A stretch of 58,441 bases of DNA from Nocardia niigatensis NBRC 100131 (GCF_000308655.1 NZ_BAGC01000051.1:1-58441), one strand, 5' to 3'. Positions 1 through 7,806 are shown, numbered from the stretch's first letter. Notes: generated from the letters alone by a model not told the origin. Numbers and translations: made by a program.

Positions 1-242
1 TTGCCTCCACTACCGTCTGCGTAGTCGTTGAGCCGTTCCGTGGTCCGCGATACGCGGTTCGCCAGACCGGCTACCGCGCGTTCGGCCACGGTCCCGGCAA
101 GGTTCTGCACCGATTGCTGCAGCAAACCCGTCGGGGCAGATGTGGCGGTTTTCCCTGCCGTCGCCCCGGCACGGCCCACGGTATCGGCGACCCGGCCGAT
201 GGTGTGAGCGGTCGCCTTACGGTGTCCGTCGGTCTTCGGCAT
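1..242 (-). CDS. Partial gas-vesicle-cluster SRPBCC protein (GvpZ-like N-terminus)
   Basis: Only the first 80 residues are inside the window; the gene runs off the left edge. It starts at ATG 242..240, with a strong site (GGAGGTGAGG) overlapping the stop of the upstream gene, so the two are translationally linked. The visible part is alanine-rich and helical and ends in GLANRVSRTTERLNDYADG. This resembles the amphipathic N-terminus of the SRPBCC proteins found in streptomycete gas-vesicle (gvp) clusters. The SRPBCC domain itself would lie outside. The family call rests on recall of that short motif and on the neighbour. Confidence 0.55.
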   Translation of the reverse strand, partial: MPKTDGHRKATAHTIGRVADTVGRAGATAGKTATSAPTGLLQQSVQNLAGTVAERAVAGLANRVSRTTERLNDYADGSGG

Positions 243-247
243 CGACC

Positions 248-775
248 TCACCTCCTCACGCGGCGCACAGGCGCTTCGCCGGCGTCGGCGCCGGCTCGGA
301 CCGAGGAGACCGACTTACGGTCCGTGGAACCGGAGCGACGCTGCGAGCTTCGAGAGCTCGATTCCTGGCTGCCGGCTCGCGCACGCGCGGCGGGCCGTCC
401 CCTGCGCTCGTCTTCTTCTTCGTACGAATCCGTTTCACGCGAATCCGTTTCGCGCTCATCTGGGCCTCTGTCGGCGACGAGTGTCGAACCCTGCTCTAGC
501 CGGGCGCTGAGCGCATCGAGACGGTTGCTCGTGGCAGTCACCGCGGCCGAGCGGACCGCCCCCAGCAACTCCCCGCGCACCGTGTCGGTGAGCTGCGCCA
601 GCTCCGGCGACGATTTGAGCAACGAAGTCCCGCGCTCTAGCAGCTCTGCGGTCATCCCCGTGTTCCGCCTCGCCATCGCCGCACCCGCAAGCGACAACGC
701 AAAACGCATCTTGCGCGTGCGTCCCAGCACGTAACCGATCCCCACCCCCACCACAATTCTTACGCCATCTTTCAT
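248..775 (-). CDS. Probable gas-vesicle accessory protein with one membrane/amphipathic segment
   Basis: A 175-aa protein. The N-terminus (about residues 5-37) holds a glycine-rich hydrophobic segment with the motif GYVLGRTRKMRFALSLAG, followed by a helical region to about residue 105. The last 70 residues are low-complexity Ser/Arg/Glu, rich in RS and DRE runs, and probably disordered. The GYVLGR N-terminus plus a following SRPBCC gene matches the small protein next to gvpZ in actinobacterial gas-vesicle clusters, sometimes mis-annotated as DNA primase. No GvpA-type structural gene is visible in the window, so gas-vesicle involvement is inferred from the family and one neighbour. Confidence 0.5.
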   Translation of the reverse strand: MKDGVRIVVGVGIGYVLGRTRKMRFALSLAGAAMARRNTGMTAELLERGTSLLKSSPELAQLTDTVRGELLGAVRSAAVTATSNRLDALSARLEQGSTLVADRGPDERETDSRETDSYEEEDERRGRPAARARAGSQESSSRSSQRRSGSTDRKSVSSVRAGADAGEAPVRRVRR

Positions 776-1227
776 GGCCTACTCCTTGCTTGCTCGGCTG
801 CCGCAGCACCGATACGGCCCCAGGTTGTTAGAGGTCGGGCCGCGACACCCTGATGAGTGGGATAGGCCATATTGCGAATGGCCATACTCGGCATATACCC
901 GGCAACCACCCATCGAATCTGACGTCACGTGACGGTCGGATGTTGGCGGCGGTGAGCACTATCGCGCCCACCGTGCTGAGTGCGAGCCTGCCCGCGCCGA
1001 TACGCCGAACCCCGACCTGGGACCGCGGCCGGGAAATCGCCGGCCACAAGGCCATCACCGCGGCGTGGCACTCAGCCGGGTCGATGGGGTGGCTTTGTCG
1101 ACCCGCCTTGTCGTGGCGACGCCACTTGGCTGGAGTCACTGTTGACGGGCTGCGGGGATCTGGTGCCGGCCGAACGCACGCACATGCCGAATGTCGCGTA
1201 TTTCGGAGGCCGCTAATCGGTTGCCGG
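776..1227. other. Intergenic region without a supported gene
   Basis: No convincing ORF. Two small symmetric sites are visible: GGCCAT-7nt-ATGGCC at 865..883 and the perfect 12-bp palindrome CGTCACGTGACG at 923..934. Both lie upstream of the minus-strand gene that begins at 775 and could be operators. The right end (about 1130..1205) matches part of the interspersed repeat described elsewhere. Confidence 0.4.
1130..1205 (+). repeat. Interspersed repeat, partial copy H
   Basis: Contains GAACGCACGCACATGCCGAA (1171..1190), identical over 20 bases to part of copy B near 6.5 kb. It is preceded by a GTTGACGGGC-like segment that resembles the right half of copies E and F. It is a truncated member and on its own would not be convincing. 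Confidence 0.35.
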
Positions 1228-1662
1228 TCAGTCTGCGAGCAGGATGGTGAGCAGGGTGCGGAGTTGGTGTTGTTGCTCGCTGGTCAGTCGTGCCAGCGGC
1301 CGGCTGGCGAAGGGCATGCGGGCTTGCAGGTCCTCGGCGACGCGTCTGCCCTGATCGGTCGCCGCGACCAGGCGCACTCGACGGTCGTTCGGATTCTCCC
1401 GGCGCTCGATCAGGCCCCGGGTCTGCAATTTGTCGACGAGCGCGGTGACATTCGACGGCTCGGTGTGCAGATGTTCGGCGATCCGCCGGGTCACGACCGG
1501 TTCCTGCGCCGCCAGTAGCGCTTTGGCCTGCATGGGCGTCAACCCATGGGCGCCGGCCGCTGCTTCCGCCTCGGTGGCGTACCGGCGGTTGATCGCGGCG
1601 AACAGCCCCACCACCTCGGCCGTCAGTTCCCGCTGCTCCTGCTCGCTCGACATGCCCTCCAC
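1228..1662 (-). CDS. MarR-family transcriptional regulator
   Basis: A 144-aa protein with the MarR winged-helix layout: an N-terminal dimerisation helix, the DNA-recognition region (RIAEHLHTEPSNVTALVDKL, about residues 60-80) and the wing (RGLIERRENPNDRRVRLVAAT). It is divergent from the short-chain dehydrogenase at 1734, and the 71-bp gap between the starts holds a 31-bp palindrome, so it probably represses itself and that gene. The start is uncertain: GTG at 1662 has no clear ribosome site, while ATG at 1653 has GGAGGG too close upstream. The ligand is unknown. Confidence 0.9.
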   Translation of the reverse strand: MEGMSSEQEQRELTAEVVGLFAAINRRYATEAEAAAGAHGLTPMQAKALLAAQEPVVTRRIAEHLHTEPSNVTALVDKLQTRGLIERRENPNDRRVRLVAATDQGRRVAEDLQARMPFASRPLARLTSEQQHQLRTLLTILLAD

Positions 1663-1674
1663 TATAGCGATACC

Positions 1675-1705
1675 CCATAATAATTATGTTGTATTATGAT
1701 TATGG
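1675..1705. promoter_or_regulatory. 31-bp palindrome, likely MarR operator
   Basis: The 31 bases read CCATAAT inward from one end and ATTATGG at the other, with only a few mismatches in the centre. It is AT-rich in an otherwise high-GC region and lies between the divergent MarR and dehydrogenase starts. A smaller dyad, GGTT-CAT-AACC, follows at 1704..1714. The position and symmetry fit a MarR operator covering both promoters; binding is inferred. Confidence 0.65.
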
Positions 1706-1733
1706 TTCATAACCAATAGCCAGGAGGAACCCC

Positions 1734-2588
1734 ATGAGCCCGTCCATCGACCGGAAAACCGTCCTGATCACCGGCACCTCAACCGGCATCGGACTGCACA
1801 CGGCCATCCACGCCGCCCGCTCCGGCTGGCAGGTAATCGCCACCATGCGCGACACCGCGCGCTCGACCGCACTCGTCGAACTCGCCCGCCACAACGGCGT
1901 CGCCGACCACGTCGAGGTCCGGCAGCTCGACGTCACCGATCCGGCCTCCGTCCACCGCTGTGTCTCCGGCGTCGTCGACGACCACGGCCACCTCGACGCA
2001 CTGATCAACAACGCGGGCGCCGGCCACCTGGGCACCCTCGAACTGGAGGACATCGGCGAGATCCGCGCCGTCATGGAGGTCAACTTCTTCGGCGTCCTCG
2101 AAGTCACCCGCGCCGCCCTGCCGCAGCTGCGCGCCACACGCGGACGAGTGCTGACCGTCAGCAGTGTCGGCGGGGTCATCGGACAGCCGTTCAACGAGGC
2201 ATACTGCGCCGCGAAGTTCGCCGTCGAGGGCTTCATGGAAGCCTTGGCCCCGGTAGCCGCGCAGACCGGCGTCTCGGTCAGCGTCATCGAACCCGGTGCC
2301 GTCGCAAGCGAATTCGTCGCCAACGTCGGTGGACGAGAAGCACTGGCCACGAATGCGACCGGACCGTATGCCGCCGCGCTGGCCGCCTACCGCAAGCGCA
2401 CCGAGAACGCCTTCGCCAACGCCCAATCTCCCGAATCCACGGCCCAGGCCATCGTCGAAGCACTCGACGCCAGCGACCTCCCGTTCCGAGTCCAGACCTC
2501 CGACACCGCCCGAGACTTCGTCGCCGTCAAACTCGCCGACCTCGACGGCGCGAAAGTGCAGGAGATGACCAGCACCTGGATCGGGTGA
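1734..2588 (+). CDS. Short-chain dehydrogenase/reductase (SDR)
   Basis: A 284-aa classical SDR. The Rossmann motif TGTSTGIG is at residues 13-20, NNAG at 92-95, the catalytic Ser in TVSSVGG near 143-144, and YCAAK (Tyr157, Lys161) follows. The C-terminal third has the length and an EPGAV segment typical of SDRs that reduce or oxidise small carbonyls or alcohols with NAD(P)H. The start ATG has AGGAG 6 bases upstream. The substrate cannot be read from the sequence. The divergent MarR gene suggests induction by a small, perhaps toxic, ligand. Confidence 0.9.
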   Translation: MSPSIDRKTVLITGTSTGIGLHTAIHAARSGWQVIATMRDTARSTALVELARHNGVADHVEVRQLDVTDPASVHRCVSGVVDDHGHLDALINNAGAGHLGTLELEDIGEIRAVMEVNFFGVLEVTRAALPQLRATRGRVLTVSSVGGVIGQPFNEAYCAAKFAVEGFMEALAPVAAQTGVSVSVIEPGAVASEFVANVGGREALATNATGPYAAALAAYRKRTENAFANAQSPESTAQAIVEALDASDLPFRVQTSDTARDFVAVKLADLDGAKVQEMTSTWIG

Positions 2589-2719
2589 ACCACCCAACCG
2601 CGTAATCAGGCCCGTCGTACCCGGATGTGGGCGAGCGAATAATCAATTCATCGCGTCGCCCACACCTACGCACCCTCCTCGCGCTGGTCACCGTTTTCGA
2701 ACTACACCCATACGCCGCG

Positions 2720-2790
2720 AGGCGCGCGGTTCGAAGCGGCCAGGTCGCGTGACGAAAGATCAACGGTCCGAGATCATCTCGGGCCGCTCG
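2720..2790 (+). repeat. Interspersed repeat, divergent copy G
   Basis: The segment GAAAGATCAACGGTCCGAGA with the following ATCATCT aligns with copy C (GAAGATCAACGTACGCAGAT). Both carry a palindrome at the same place: CCGAGAT-C-ATCTCGG at 2768..2782 here, and CAGAT-C-ATCTG in copy C. The palindrome arms differ between copies but stay symmetric. It lies in the leader of the methyltransferase gene. Confidence 0.4.
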
Positions 2791-2853
2791 GTCACGCGCG
2801 TTGCACGCGCAACGAGCGGATCGGCTCGTGGTTTGGCATGCCAGGATGGCCGC

Positions 2854-3603
2854 ATGACTCAGGTCCCCGAAGAATGTGCACTTCCCACTGATCCGGCTCG
2901 GGCGAACGACTATGACAGCTTCGCCGAGCTGTACACGGCCGAGAATGAGACCAACCTCTACAACGCCTATTACGAACGGCCCGCGATGCTGGAGCTCGCT
3001 GGGGACGTAGCGGGCAGACGCATCCTCGACGCCGGCTGTGGCTCGGGCCCGCTTTCCGCGGCGTTGCGCGATCGCGGGGCCATTGTGTCCGGCATCGACG
3101 CGAGCACCGGGATGCTGGAACTGGCCCGACAGCGCCTCGGTGCTGACGCGGATCTCCGGGTCGCCGACCTGGCCGGCCCGCTGCCCTTCTCCACGGCAGC
3201 GTTCGACGACGTCGTCGCGTCCCTGGTGTTGCACTACCTGGAAGACTGGGGACCGACGCTGACCGAGCTGCGGCGTGTACTGATCCCCGGCGGCCGACTG
3301 CTCGTCTCGGTCGACCATCCCTTTGTGGCCTACGGCGTTCAACGCCTGGCCGGACGCAGTCCCAACTACTTCGAAACCTACAAATGGACCTTCAACTGGA
3401 CCCTGGGCGACAGGACCGTCCCGATGAGCTTCTGGGCGCGGCCACTGCACGCGATGACCGACGCCTTCACCGCCGCTGGCTTTCACATCTCGCTCATCTG
3501 CGAACCGCAGCCGGTCCCGGCCGCCCGCGAGCTGTTCCCCGAGCAATACCGAGCCCTCACCACCGGCCCGAACTTCCTGTTCTTCGTCCTGCACAGCAGC
3601 TGA
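2854..3603 (+). CDS. Class I SAM-dependent methyltransferase
   Basis: A 249-aa protein, taken from ATG 2854; a longer reading from 2749 would run through a repeat copy. SAM motif I, ILDAGCGSG, is at residues 57-65. It is followed by GIDASTGMLELARQRL (motif II region) and FDDVVASLVLHYLEDW (motif IV), the Methyltransf_11/25 fold. The C-terminal half has aromatic-rich segments as in small-molecule methyltransferases. The acceptor is unknown. The gene stands alone, with repeat-bearing spacers on both sides. Confidence 0.85.
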   Translation: MTQVPEECALPTDPARANDYDSFAELYTAENETNLYNAYYERPAMLELAGDVAGRRILDAGCGSGPLSAALRDRGAIVSGIDASTGMLELARQRLGADADLRVADLAGPLPFSTAAFDDVVASLVLHYLEDWGPTLTELRRVLIPGGRLLVSVDHPFVAYGVQRLAGRSPNYFETYKWTFNWTLGDRTVPMSFWARPLHAMTDAFTAAGFHISLICEPQPVPAARELFPEQYRALTTGPNFLFFVLHSS

Positions 3604-3639
3604 CCGCCGCCACTTCGCGCCATTGCCAGCACTGACCGT

Positions 3640-3756
3640 GCCCATAAACATCCGCTTCTGCCGCGTGGCGCGCTGACCGAACCGGCCAGTGAGTGCGGCG
3701 GAACATCAACTGGCCCTTGCCATCCGAGGAACGGACGAACGCACCGTAATGCCGAG
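3640..3756 (+). repeat. Interspersed repeat, copy A
   Basis: One of the best copies. It holds the core GCGCTGACCGAACCGGCCAG (3670..3689), then GGCCAGT and ACTGGCC as inverted arms around an 18-base loop (3684..3714), then the right block GAACGCACCGTAATGCCGAG (3738..3757). The left flank ends in TGCCGCG, as in the other copies. Confidence 0.65.
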
Positions 3757-3872
3757 ATCCGAGTGGTTGGCCCTATCTCGCACAAACCCTTCCGAATCGG
3801 CGAATCCTGACCAATTCCGTTGGCAACGTGCGTGATCCAGCCAACCCGGAACGCCGACCACCCTCCAGCTTC

Positions 3873-3950
3873 AACGCACTCTCCAGCCGCATACCGCGCT
3901 GACCGAACCGGCAGGCAGGCATCGGAAGATCAACGTACGCAGATCATCTG
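3873..3950 (+). repeat. Interspersed repeat, copy C
   Basis: The left block CAACGCACTCTCCAGCCGCA (3872..3891) matches copy D. The core GCGCTGACCGAACCGGC (3896..3912) and the segment AGATCAACG follow. It ends in the palindrome CAGAT-C-ATCTG at 3940..3950, close to the convergent reductase gene. Confidence 0.6.
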
Positions 3951-4011
3951 ATGAAACGGCCGCGACTCGGACTCGACCGCTGGCTCGTGCGGCGGTCGAG
4001 CCAGCAGGCCG

Positions 4012-5139
4012 TCAGCTCAGCGTCTTCAATGCCGCCGCGTCGTATGGCTTCAGCTCGTCGATCTGTCCCGCAAGCACTTTGGAGGCCCATTCCGGGTCCT
4101 GGAGGAGCGCGCGGCCGACTGCTACCAGGTCGAATTCGTCGCGTTCGAGGCGGTCGAGGAGGTTGTCGAGGCTGCCTAGCGCGGCGCCCTCGCCGGTGAA
4201 GGCGCGCAGGAAGTCGCCGTCGAGACCGACCGAACCGACGGTGATCGTTGTTTTGCCGGTGAGCTTTTTGGTCCAGCCAGCCAGGTTCAGGTCCGAGTCC
4301 TCGAATTCCGGGAGCCAGTAGCGGCGGGTGGAGGCGTGGAAGGCGTCGACACCGGCCGCGGCGAGCGGTGCGAGGATTGCCTCGAGTTGCTGCGGGGTCT
4401 CGGCGAGGCGCGCGTTGTAGGCCTCTTGCTTCCACTGTGAGTAGCGGAAGATCACCGGGAAGTCGGGGGAGACGACCGCGCGGACCGCCGCGACGATCTC
4501 GGCCGCGAACTGTGTGCGGGCCACGGCGTCGCCACCATAGGCGTCGGTGCGGCGGTTGGTGCGCTCCCACAGGAACTGGTCGAGGAGATAGCCGTGGGCG
4601 CCGTGCAGTTCGACGCCGTCGAAACCGATGCGCTCGGCAGCCGCGGCTGCCTCCGCGAAGGCGCCGATCACGTCGTCGAGGTCGCGCTGGGTCATCGCCT
4701 TGCCCGTGCCTTCGGTGCCGTCGAGGCGAATGCCGGAGGGGCCGACCGCGGGCGCCTCGGCGAAGGGCGGCTCGCCATGGTTGCGGACCATGCCGATGTG
4801 CCACAGCTGTGGCACGATCGTGCCGCCCGCGGCGTGCACGTCCTCGACGACCTTGGCCCATCCCGCCAACTGGTCCTCGCCGTGGAAGCGCGGTACGCGA
4901 TCGCTCTGTCCGGCCGAATCGTGGCCGACGTAGGTGCCCTCGGTGACGATCAAGCCGACGCCCGCGGCGGCGCGGCGTGCATAGTAGGACCGCACGTCCT
5001 CGCCGGGAACGCCGCCGGGGGAGAACATGCGCGTCATCGGCGCCATCACGATGCGGTTCGGAACGGTGAGTCCGTTCAGTGCGACGGGCTGGGACAGCAG
5101 GTGGGCCGTTCGGGAGGCGTCGGAGGCGGTGACGGTCAC
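4012..5139 (-). CDS. Old-yellow-enzyme family NADH:flavin oxidoreductase (ene-reductase)
   Basis: A 375-aa TIM-barrel FMN enzyme. VPNRIVMAPMTR lies near the N-terminus, the substrate-site His pair is in ELHGAHGYLLDQFL, and VAVGRALLQDP binds the FMN phosphate near the C-terminus. Such enzymes reduce activated C=C bonds of unsaturated carbonyls or nitro compounds using NAD(P)H. GTG 5139 is chosen because GAGGAG sits 6 bases upstream; a start at 5166 is also open. It is divergent from a MarR gene with a palindrome between them, the usual layout for electrophile-inducible reductases. Confidence 0.9.
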   Translation of the reverse strand: MTVTASDASRTAHLLSQPVALNGLTVPNRIVMAPMTRMFSPGGVPGEDVRSYYARRAAAGVGLIVTEGTYVGHDSAGQSDRVPRFHGEDQLAGWAKVVEDVHAAGGTIVPQLWHIGMVRNHGEPPFAEAPAVGPSGIRLDGTEGTGKAMTQRDLDDVIGAFAEAAAAAERIGFDGVELHGAHGYLLDQFLWERTNRRTDAYGGDAVARTQFAAEIVAAVRAVVSPDFPVIFRYSQWKQEAYNARLAETPQQLEAILAPLAAAGVDAFHASTRRYWLPEFEDSDLNLAGWTKKLTGKTTITVGSVGLDGDFLRAFTGEGAALGSLDNLLDRLERDEFDLVAVGRALLQDPEWASKVLAGQIDELKPYDAAALKTLS

Positions 5140-5214
5140 TGGGTACTCCTCGTGGTTACTTGCCAATGTCGATGGTTGAGAACTTCAAGCAATAGGTCAG
5201 ACGCTAGTGGTAAA

Positions 5215-5233
5215 TATTTGAGGTAGTCAAGTA
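5215..5233. promoter_or_regulatory. 19-bp dyad between OYE reductase and MarR genes
   Basis: TATTTGA-GGTAG-TCAAGTA is a near-perfect inverted repeat (one mismatch in 7-bp arms, 5-base centre). It sits 20 bp before the MarR start and about 75 bp before the reductase start. It is AT-rich compared with its surroundings and is the most plausible MarR binding site here; binding is inferred. Confidence 0.55.
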
Positions 5234-5253
5234 TCTGCGGATAGGCTGGTCCC

Positions 5254-5697
5254 ATGGCAGCAGCTCCCCGCGTCGACACCGCCCAGCTCATGGAGTTGCT
5301 CTCGCTGTCGCTCGGCGCCTACTACGGGGACTTCACGCTCGCGGCGGCGAGCGAGAACCTCACGGCGATCCAAGGCAAGACCCTGACCGTGCTGCGCCGC
5401 GGGCCCGTCGCGATGCGCGCCCTGGCCGAAATCATGGCCTGCGACGCCTCCAACGTCACCGGGATCATCGACCGACTCGAGAAGCGCGGGCTCGTGCGCC
5501 GCGAGGCCAGCGCATCCGACCGGCGCGTCACGAACCTCATCATCACGACCGAGGGTGAGCGGATCACCGACGCGATCCGAGCGAAGATGCATGCCACCCG
5601 GGATGGGCTGAACAGACTCAGCGACGAAGAGCAGAACCACCTGTGCGCCTTGTTGGAACGGGTGTTCATCACCCGGTCGGCCGCCCGCCCCGAGTGA
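5254..5697 (+). CDS. MarR-family transcriptional regulator
   Basis: A 147-aa MarR protein. The HTH region is ALAEIMACDASNVTGIIDRL (about residues 54-73) and the wing is VRREASASDRRVTNLIITT. It contains one cysteine (in MACDAS) within the DNA-binding part, which could allow thiol sensing as in some MarR proteins, though that is speculation. Divergence from the flavin reductase and the dyad in the gap point to local control. Confidence 0.9.
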   Translation: MAAAPRVDTAQLMELLSLSLGAYYGDFTLAAASENLTAIQGKTLTVLRRGPVAMRALAEIMACDASNVTGIIDRLEKRGLVRREASASDRRVTNLIITTEGERITDAIRAKMHATRDGLNRLSDEEQNHLCALLERVFITRSAARPE

Positions 5698-5908
5698 CCC
5701 GTACCGAATGTGATTGGAGCCGAGCTTTATTCGGCGCATCTGCGGGGACTGTCCCGGTCGGCTCAGCGACCACCAACAGCGATCGTTGAGGCAACGGCAA
5801 GTGGATCATCGTCCTGGGCGCGCTCCGTGAGGTGTCACGTATTCGAATTACGTTGTGCCCCTCCTGATCGGGGCACCGGAACCCGTGGCTGGCTACAGCA
5901 CAATGATC

Positions 5909-5939
5909 TTGGAATGGTTGGTAGCGCATTCCATTCCAA
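5909..5939. promoter_or_regulatory. 9-bp perfect inverted repeat before a secreted-protein gene
   Basis: TTGGAATGG and CCATTCCAA form perfect 9-bp arms around a 13-base centre, ending 18 bp before the start at 5958. It could be an operator or, if transcribed, a leader stem-loop just ahead of the ribosome site. The sequence alone cannot decide. Confidence 0.5.
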
Positions 5940-5957
5940 CAGAGGGGTTTCCGCACG

Positions 5958-6218
5958 ATGACTACTGTTCGCTCCGCTCTCCGTGCCGGCCTGGTGACCA
6001 CGGTTGCCGCCGCCGCGATCGCGGCGGGATCCGCGGTCGCCGCCGCCTCCCCCACGTCAGCCGACGGGGTTCCCCTGGAACTCGCCTCGCCCGCAGACCA
6101 GCCGACCGTCGCCCAGCCGATCTACACCCCGGACAGCGGCAGCGCCGCAATCAACCTCCTCAACCTCCTCACCGGCAGCGCAGATCGCCCGTGCAACACC
6201 CCCATCACCTGCGGCTGA
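5958..6218 (+). CDS. Small secreted protein of unknown function
   Basis: An 86-aa protein. Residues 1-29 form a Sec signal peptide: basic VRSALRAG, a hydrophobic Ala/Val core, and likely cleavage after AVAAA. The mature part is about 56 residues, Pro/Ala-rich, and ends in PCNTPITCG. The two cysteines can form one disulfide across a 6-residue spacing. It resembles the many tiny exported proteins of Nocardia. No function is recognised. Confidence 0.7.
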   Translation: MTTVRSALRAGLVTTVAAAAIAAGSAVAAASPTSADGVPLELASPADQPTVAQPIYTPDSGSAAINLLNLLTGSADRPCNTPITCG

Positions 6219-6397
6219 CCTGACCTCGCACGCAGGCCATCCATCGCCGACTTCGCTCGATCCCGCCCCACCACAGCGTCCTAGCTGCCACCGGCGCGGC
6301 CTCAACTACCGTTACTCATTCGAACGTTCTCCTGCGATGGGACACCAAGCCCGACAAGCGCATCAGGAGGACGTTCCTCATGTCCAGACACCCGAAG

Positions 6398-6525
6398 CAC
6401 CGAACGTCTTTCCATGCCGCAGGTCGCGCTGAGAGCACCGGCCAGTGTGGCGCAGTGGGAGATCAATTGGCCCTGGCGATCGAGGCCGGCGGAACGCACG
6501 CACATGCCGAATGCCGTGCGACCGG
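6398..6525 (+). repeat. Interspersed repeat, copy B (about 1.5 units)
   Basis: A degenerate core (GCGCTGAGAGCACCGGCCAG, 6427..6446) is followed by GGCCAGT and ATTGGCC arms. The right block GAACGCACGCACATGCCGAA (6491..6510) is shared exactly with copy H. That right block continues into a second, weaker left block, so units may sit head to tail. Confidence 0.6.
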
Positions 6526-6619
6526 TCAAATCCCGCACAATCCGCTGTAGAAAGGCAATTTCGCGCCAATTCCTCAGCTGTAGTGAACGTTTAGAACAGA
6601 TGGGTTGGCCGTGCATGTC

Positions 6620-6695
6620 CGCGTGGCAGCGCACTCTCCTGCCGCATAACGCGCTGACCGAACCGGCCAGTGCGAGGCGCCGGCGGTCGGAACCT
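6620..6695 (+). repeat. Interspersed repeat, copy D
   Basis: The left block GCACTCTCCTGCCGCATAAC (6630..6649) matches copy C at 17 of 20 positions or better. It is followed by the intact core GCGCTGACCGAACCGGCCAG (6651..6670). The right half is degraded. Confidence 0.6.
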
Positions 6696-6776
6696 GGTGC
6701 GGTGCAGAACGTCCGCAACTGCCGGTTCCAGGACATTTCGGACCGCTTACAGGGCCACCAGAACTAGGCTTCGCGG

Positions 6777-7412
6777 ATGGTTCCGATCTCGCATGCGATT
6801 GGTTTCGCCATCGCCGCGTTCGTCATCATTGTCATTCCAGGGCCGAATGTACTGTTCGCCGTTGGGCGCGCACTCACGTTGGGACGGCGGCCCGCAGTGC
6901 TGTCGGTCATCGGTGGTGTGACAGGCTCGCTGGTACCGCTCATAGGCGCGGCTCTGGGGCTGGGGGCTGTCTTGATGGCCTCGGCGTTGCTGTTCACTCT
7001 CGTAAAGCTGATCGGAGCTGGGTACCTGATCTATCTGGGTATCACGACGATTCGGCGACGGAAGGAACTGGTTGCAGCGCTTGGTGCCGATGTTCCGGCC
7101 TCCGGTAACCACCGCGTGCTGCGACAGGGATTCATCGTGGGTGCGACGAACCCGAAGACGATGGTCTTCTTCGGCGCGGTGCTTCCGCAATTCGCGGCAC
7201 CCGATGCGGGCGCGCTGCCAGCGCAATTGTTGACACTGGGTGTGATTTTCCTTGTTCTCCAGGCGCTTTCGGACGGCACATGGGCGTTGATGGCGGCCAC
7301 CGCGCGGTCATGGTTCGCGCGATCGCCACGTCGACTCGAAGCGATCAGCACTACCGGTGGCGTGATGATCATCGGAGTCGGGACCAGCGTGGCATTCGCC
7401 GGAACCAACTAG
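6777..7412 (+). CDS. LysE/RhtB-family amino-acid exporter
   Basis: A 211-aa inner-membrane protein with about six hydrophobic segments. The N-terminal signature is IIVIPGPNVLFAVGRAL, with the conserved PGPN, and GATNPKTMVFFGAVLP comes before the third segment pair. Both are typical of LysE/RhtB exporters, which release amino acids or their derivatives by proton exchange. The substrate is unknown. There is no adjacent regulator, and the spacers on both sides hold repeats or gene debris. Confidence 0.88.
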   Translation: MVPISHAIGFAIAAFVIIVIPGPNVLFAVGRALTLGRRPAVLSVIGGVTGSLVPLIGAALGLGAVLMASALLFTLVKLIGAGYLIYLGITTIRRRKELVAALGADVPASGNHRVLRQGFIVGATNPKTMVFFGAVLPQFAAPDAGALPAQLLTLGVIFLVLQALSDGTWALMAATARSWFARSPRRLEAISTTGGVMIIGVGTSVAFAGTN

Positions 7413-7571
7413 GTACCGCAAGGAACGGCGACGGGACCGATGCACTCCAGGCCCTCAACGCCACTCTGCAAAACGCCCTCGACGAATACGGAGCCCTCGC
7501 CCCGGGGCACTGACCACAAGATCCTGCGCTCGGGCCCGAGGCCGTCGTCGACGTCCGCCCGGACGTGGCCG

Positions 7572-7806
7572 TCAGCTATGCCGATGAGGGCCGCTATGTT
7601 CCGTTCGGTGGGTCACCGGCCAGCGGGTGACGCCCACGGAATGCTCGTAGCCGACACTTCGCTCGATCAAGGCGGGCCATTCGCCGATTTCGCGCAGCGC
7701 CGACTAGACGTGAAGTCGAATGAGTCCATCGAGCGCCGCGACACCCATGACCCGGGGAATACCGATATCGATCTGCCCGGAGCGCGGTTCGGCCACCAGC
7801 AATCAT
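7572..7806 (-). pseudogene. Probable gene remnant with an internal stop
   Basis: In one minus-strand frame the text reads LVAEPRSGQIDIGIPRVMG..LIRLHV, then a TAG stop near 7707, then at once SALREIGEWPALIERSVGYE..VTHRTE in the same frame. Both halves have normal protein composition, and no plausible start precedes the first. I do not recognise the family. On the plus strand, 7413..7630 also holds a protein-like reading (DALQALNATLQNALDEYG, stop, then GPEAVVDVRPDVAVSYADEG), so which strand was once coding is unsettled. Confidence 0.35.

Larger units (their letters stand above)
3604..4011. other. Intergenic region carrying two repeat copies
   Basis: No supported ORF. The region between the convergent methyltransferase and reductase genes is mostly occupied by two copies of the interspersed repeat, A and C, with a related but poorly matching stretch between them. 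Confidence 0.6.
6219..6776. other. Intergenic region with repeat copies B and D
   Basis: No supported gene. The 558 bp between the secreted protein and the LysE exporter hold repeat copies B (about 6398..6525) and D (6620..6695). The rest shows no promoter or structure I can name. Confidence 0.55.

Noticed and set aside
2527..3651. Minus-strand 374-aa ORF opposite the methyltransferase
   Set aside because: Antisense to a gene with a clear SAM motif; composition is shadow-like.
4012..5166. Start of the flavin reductase at 5166
   Set aside because: No ribosome site there, whereas GTG 5139 has GAGGAG at ideal spacing.
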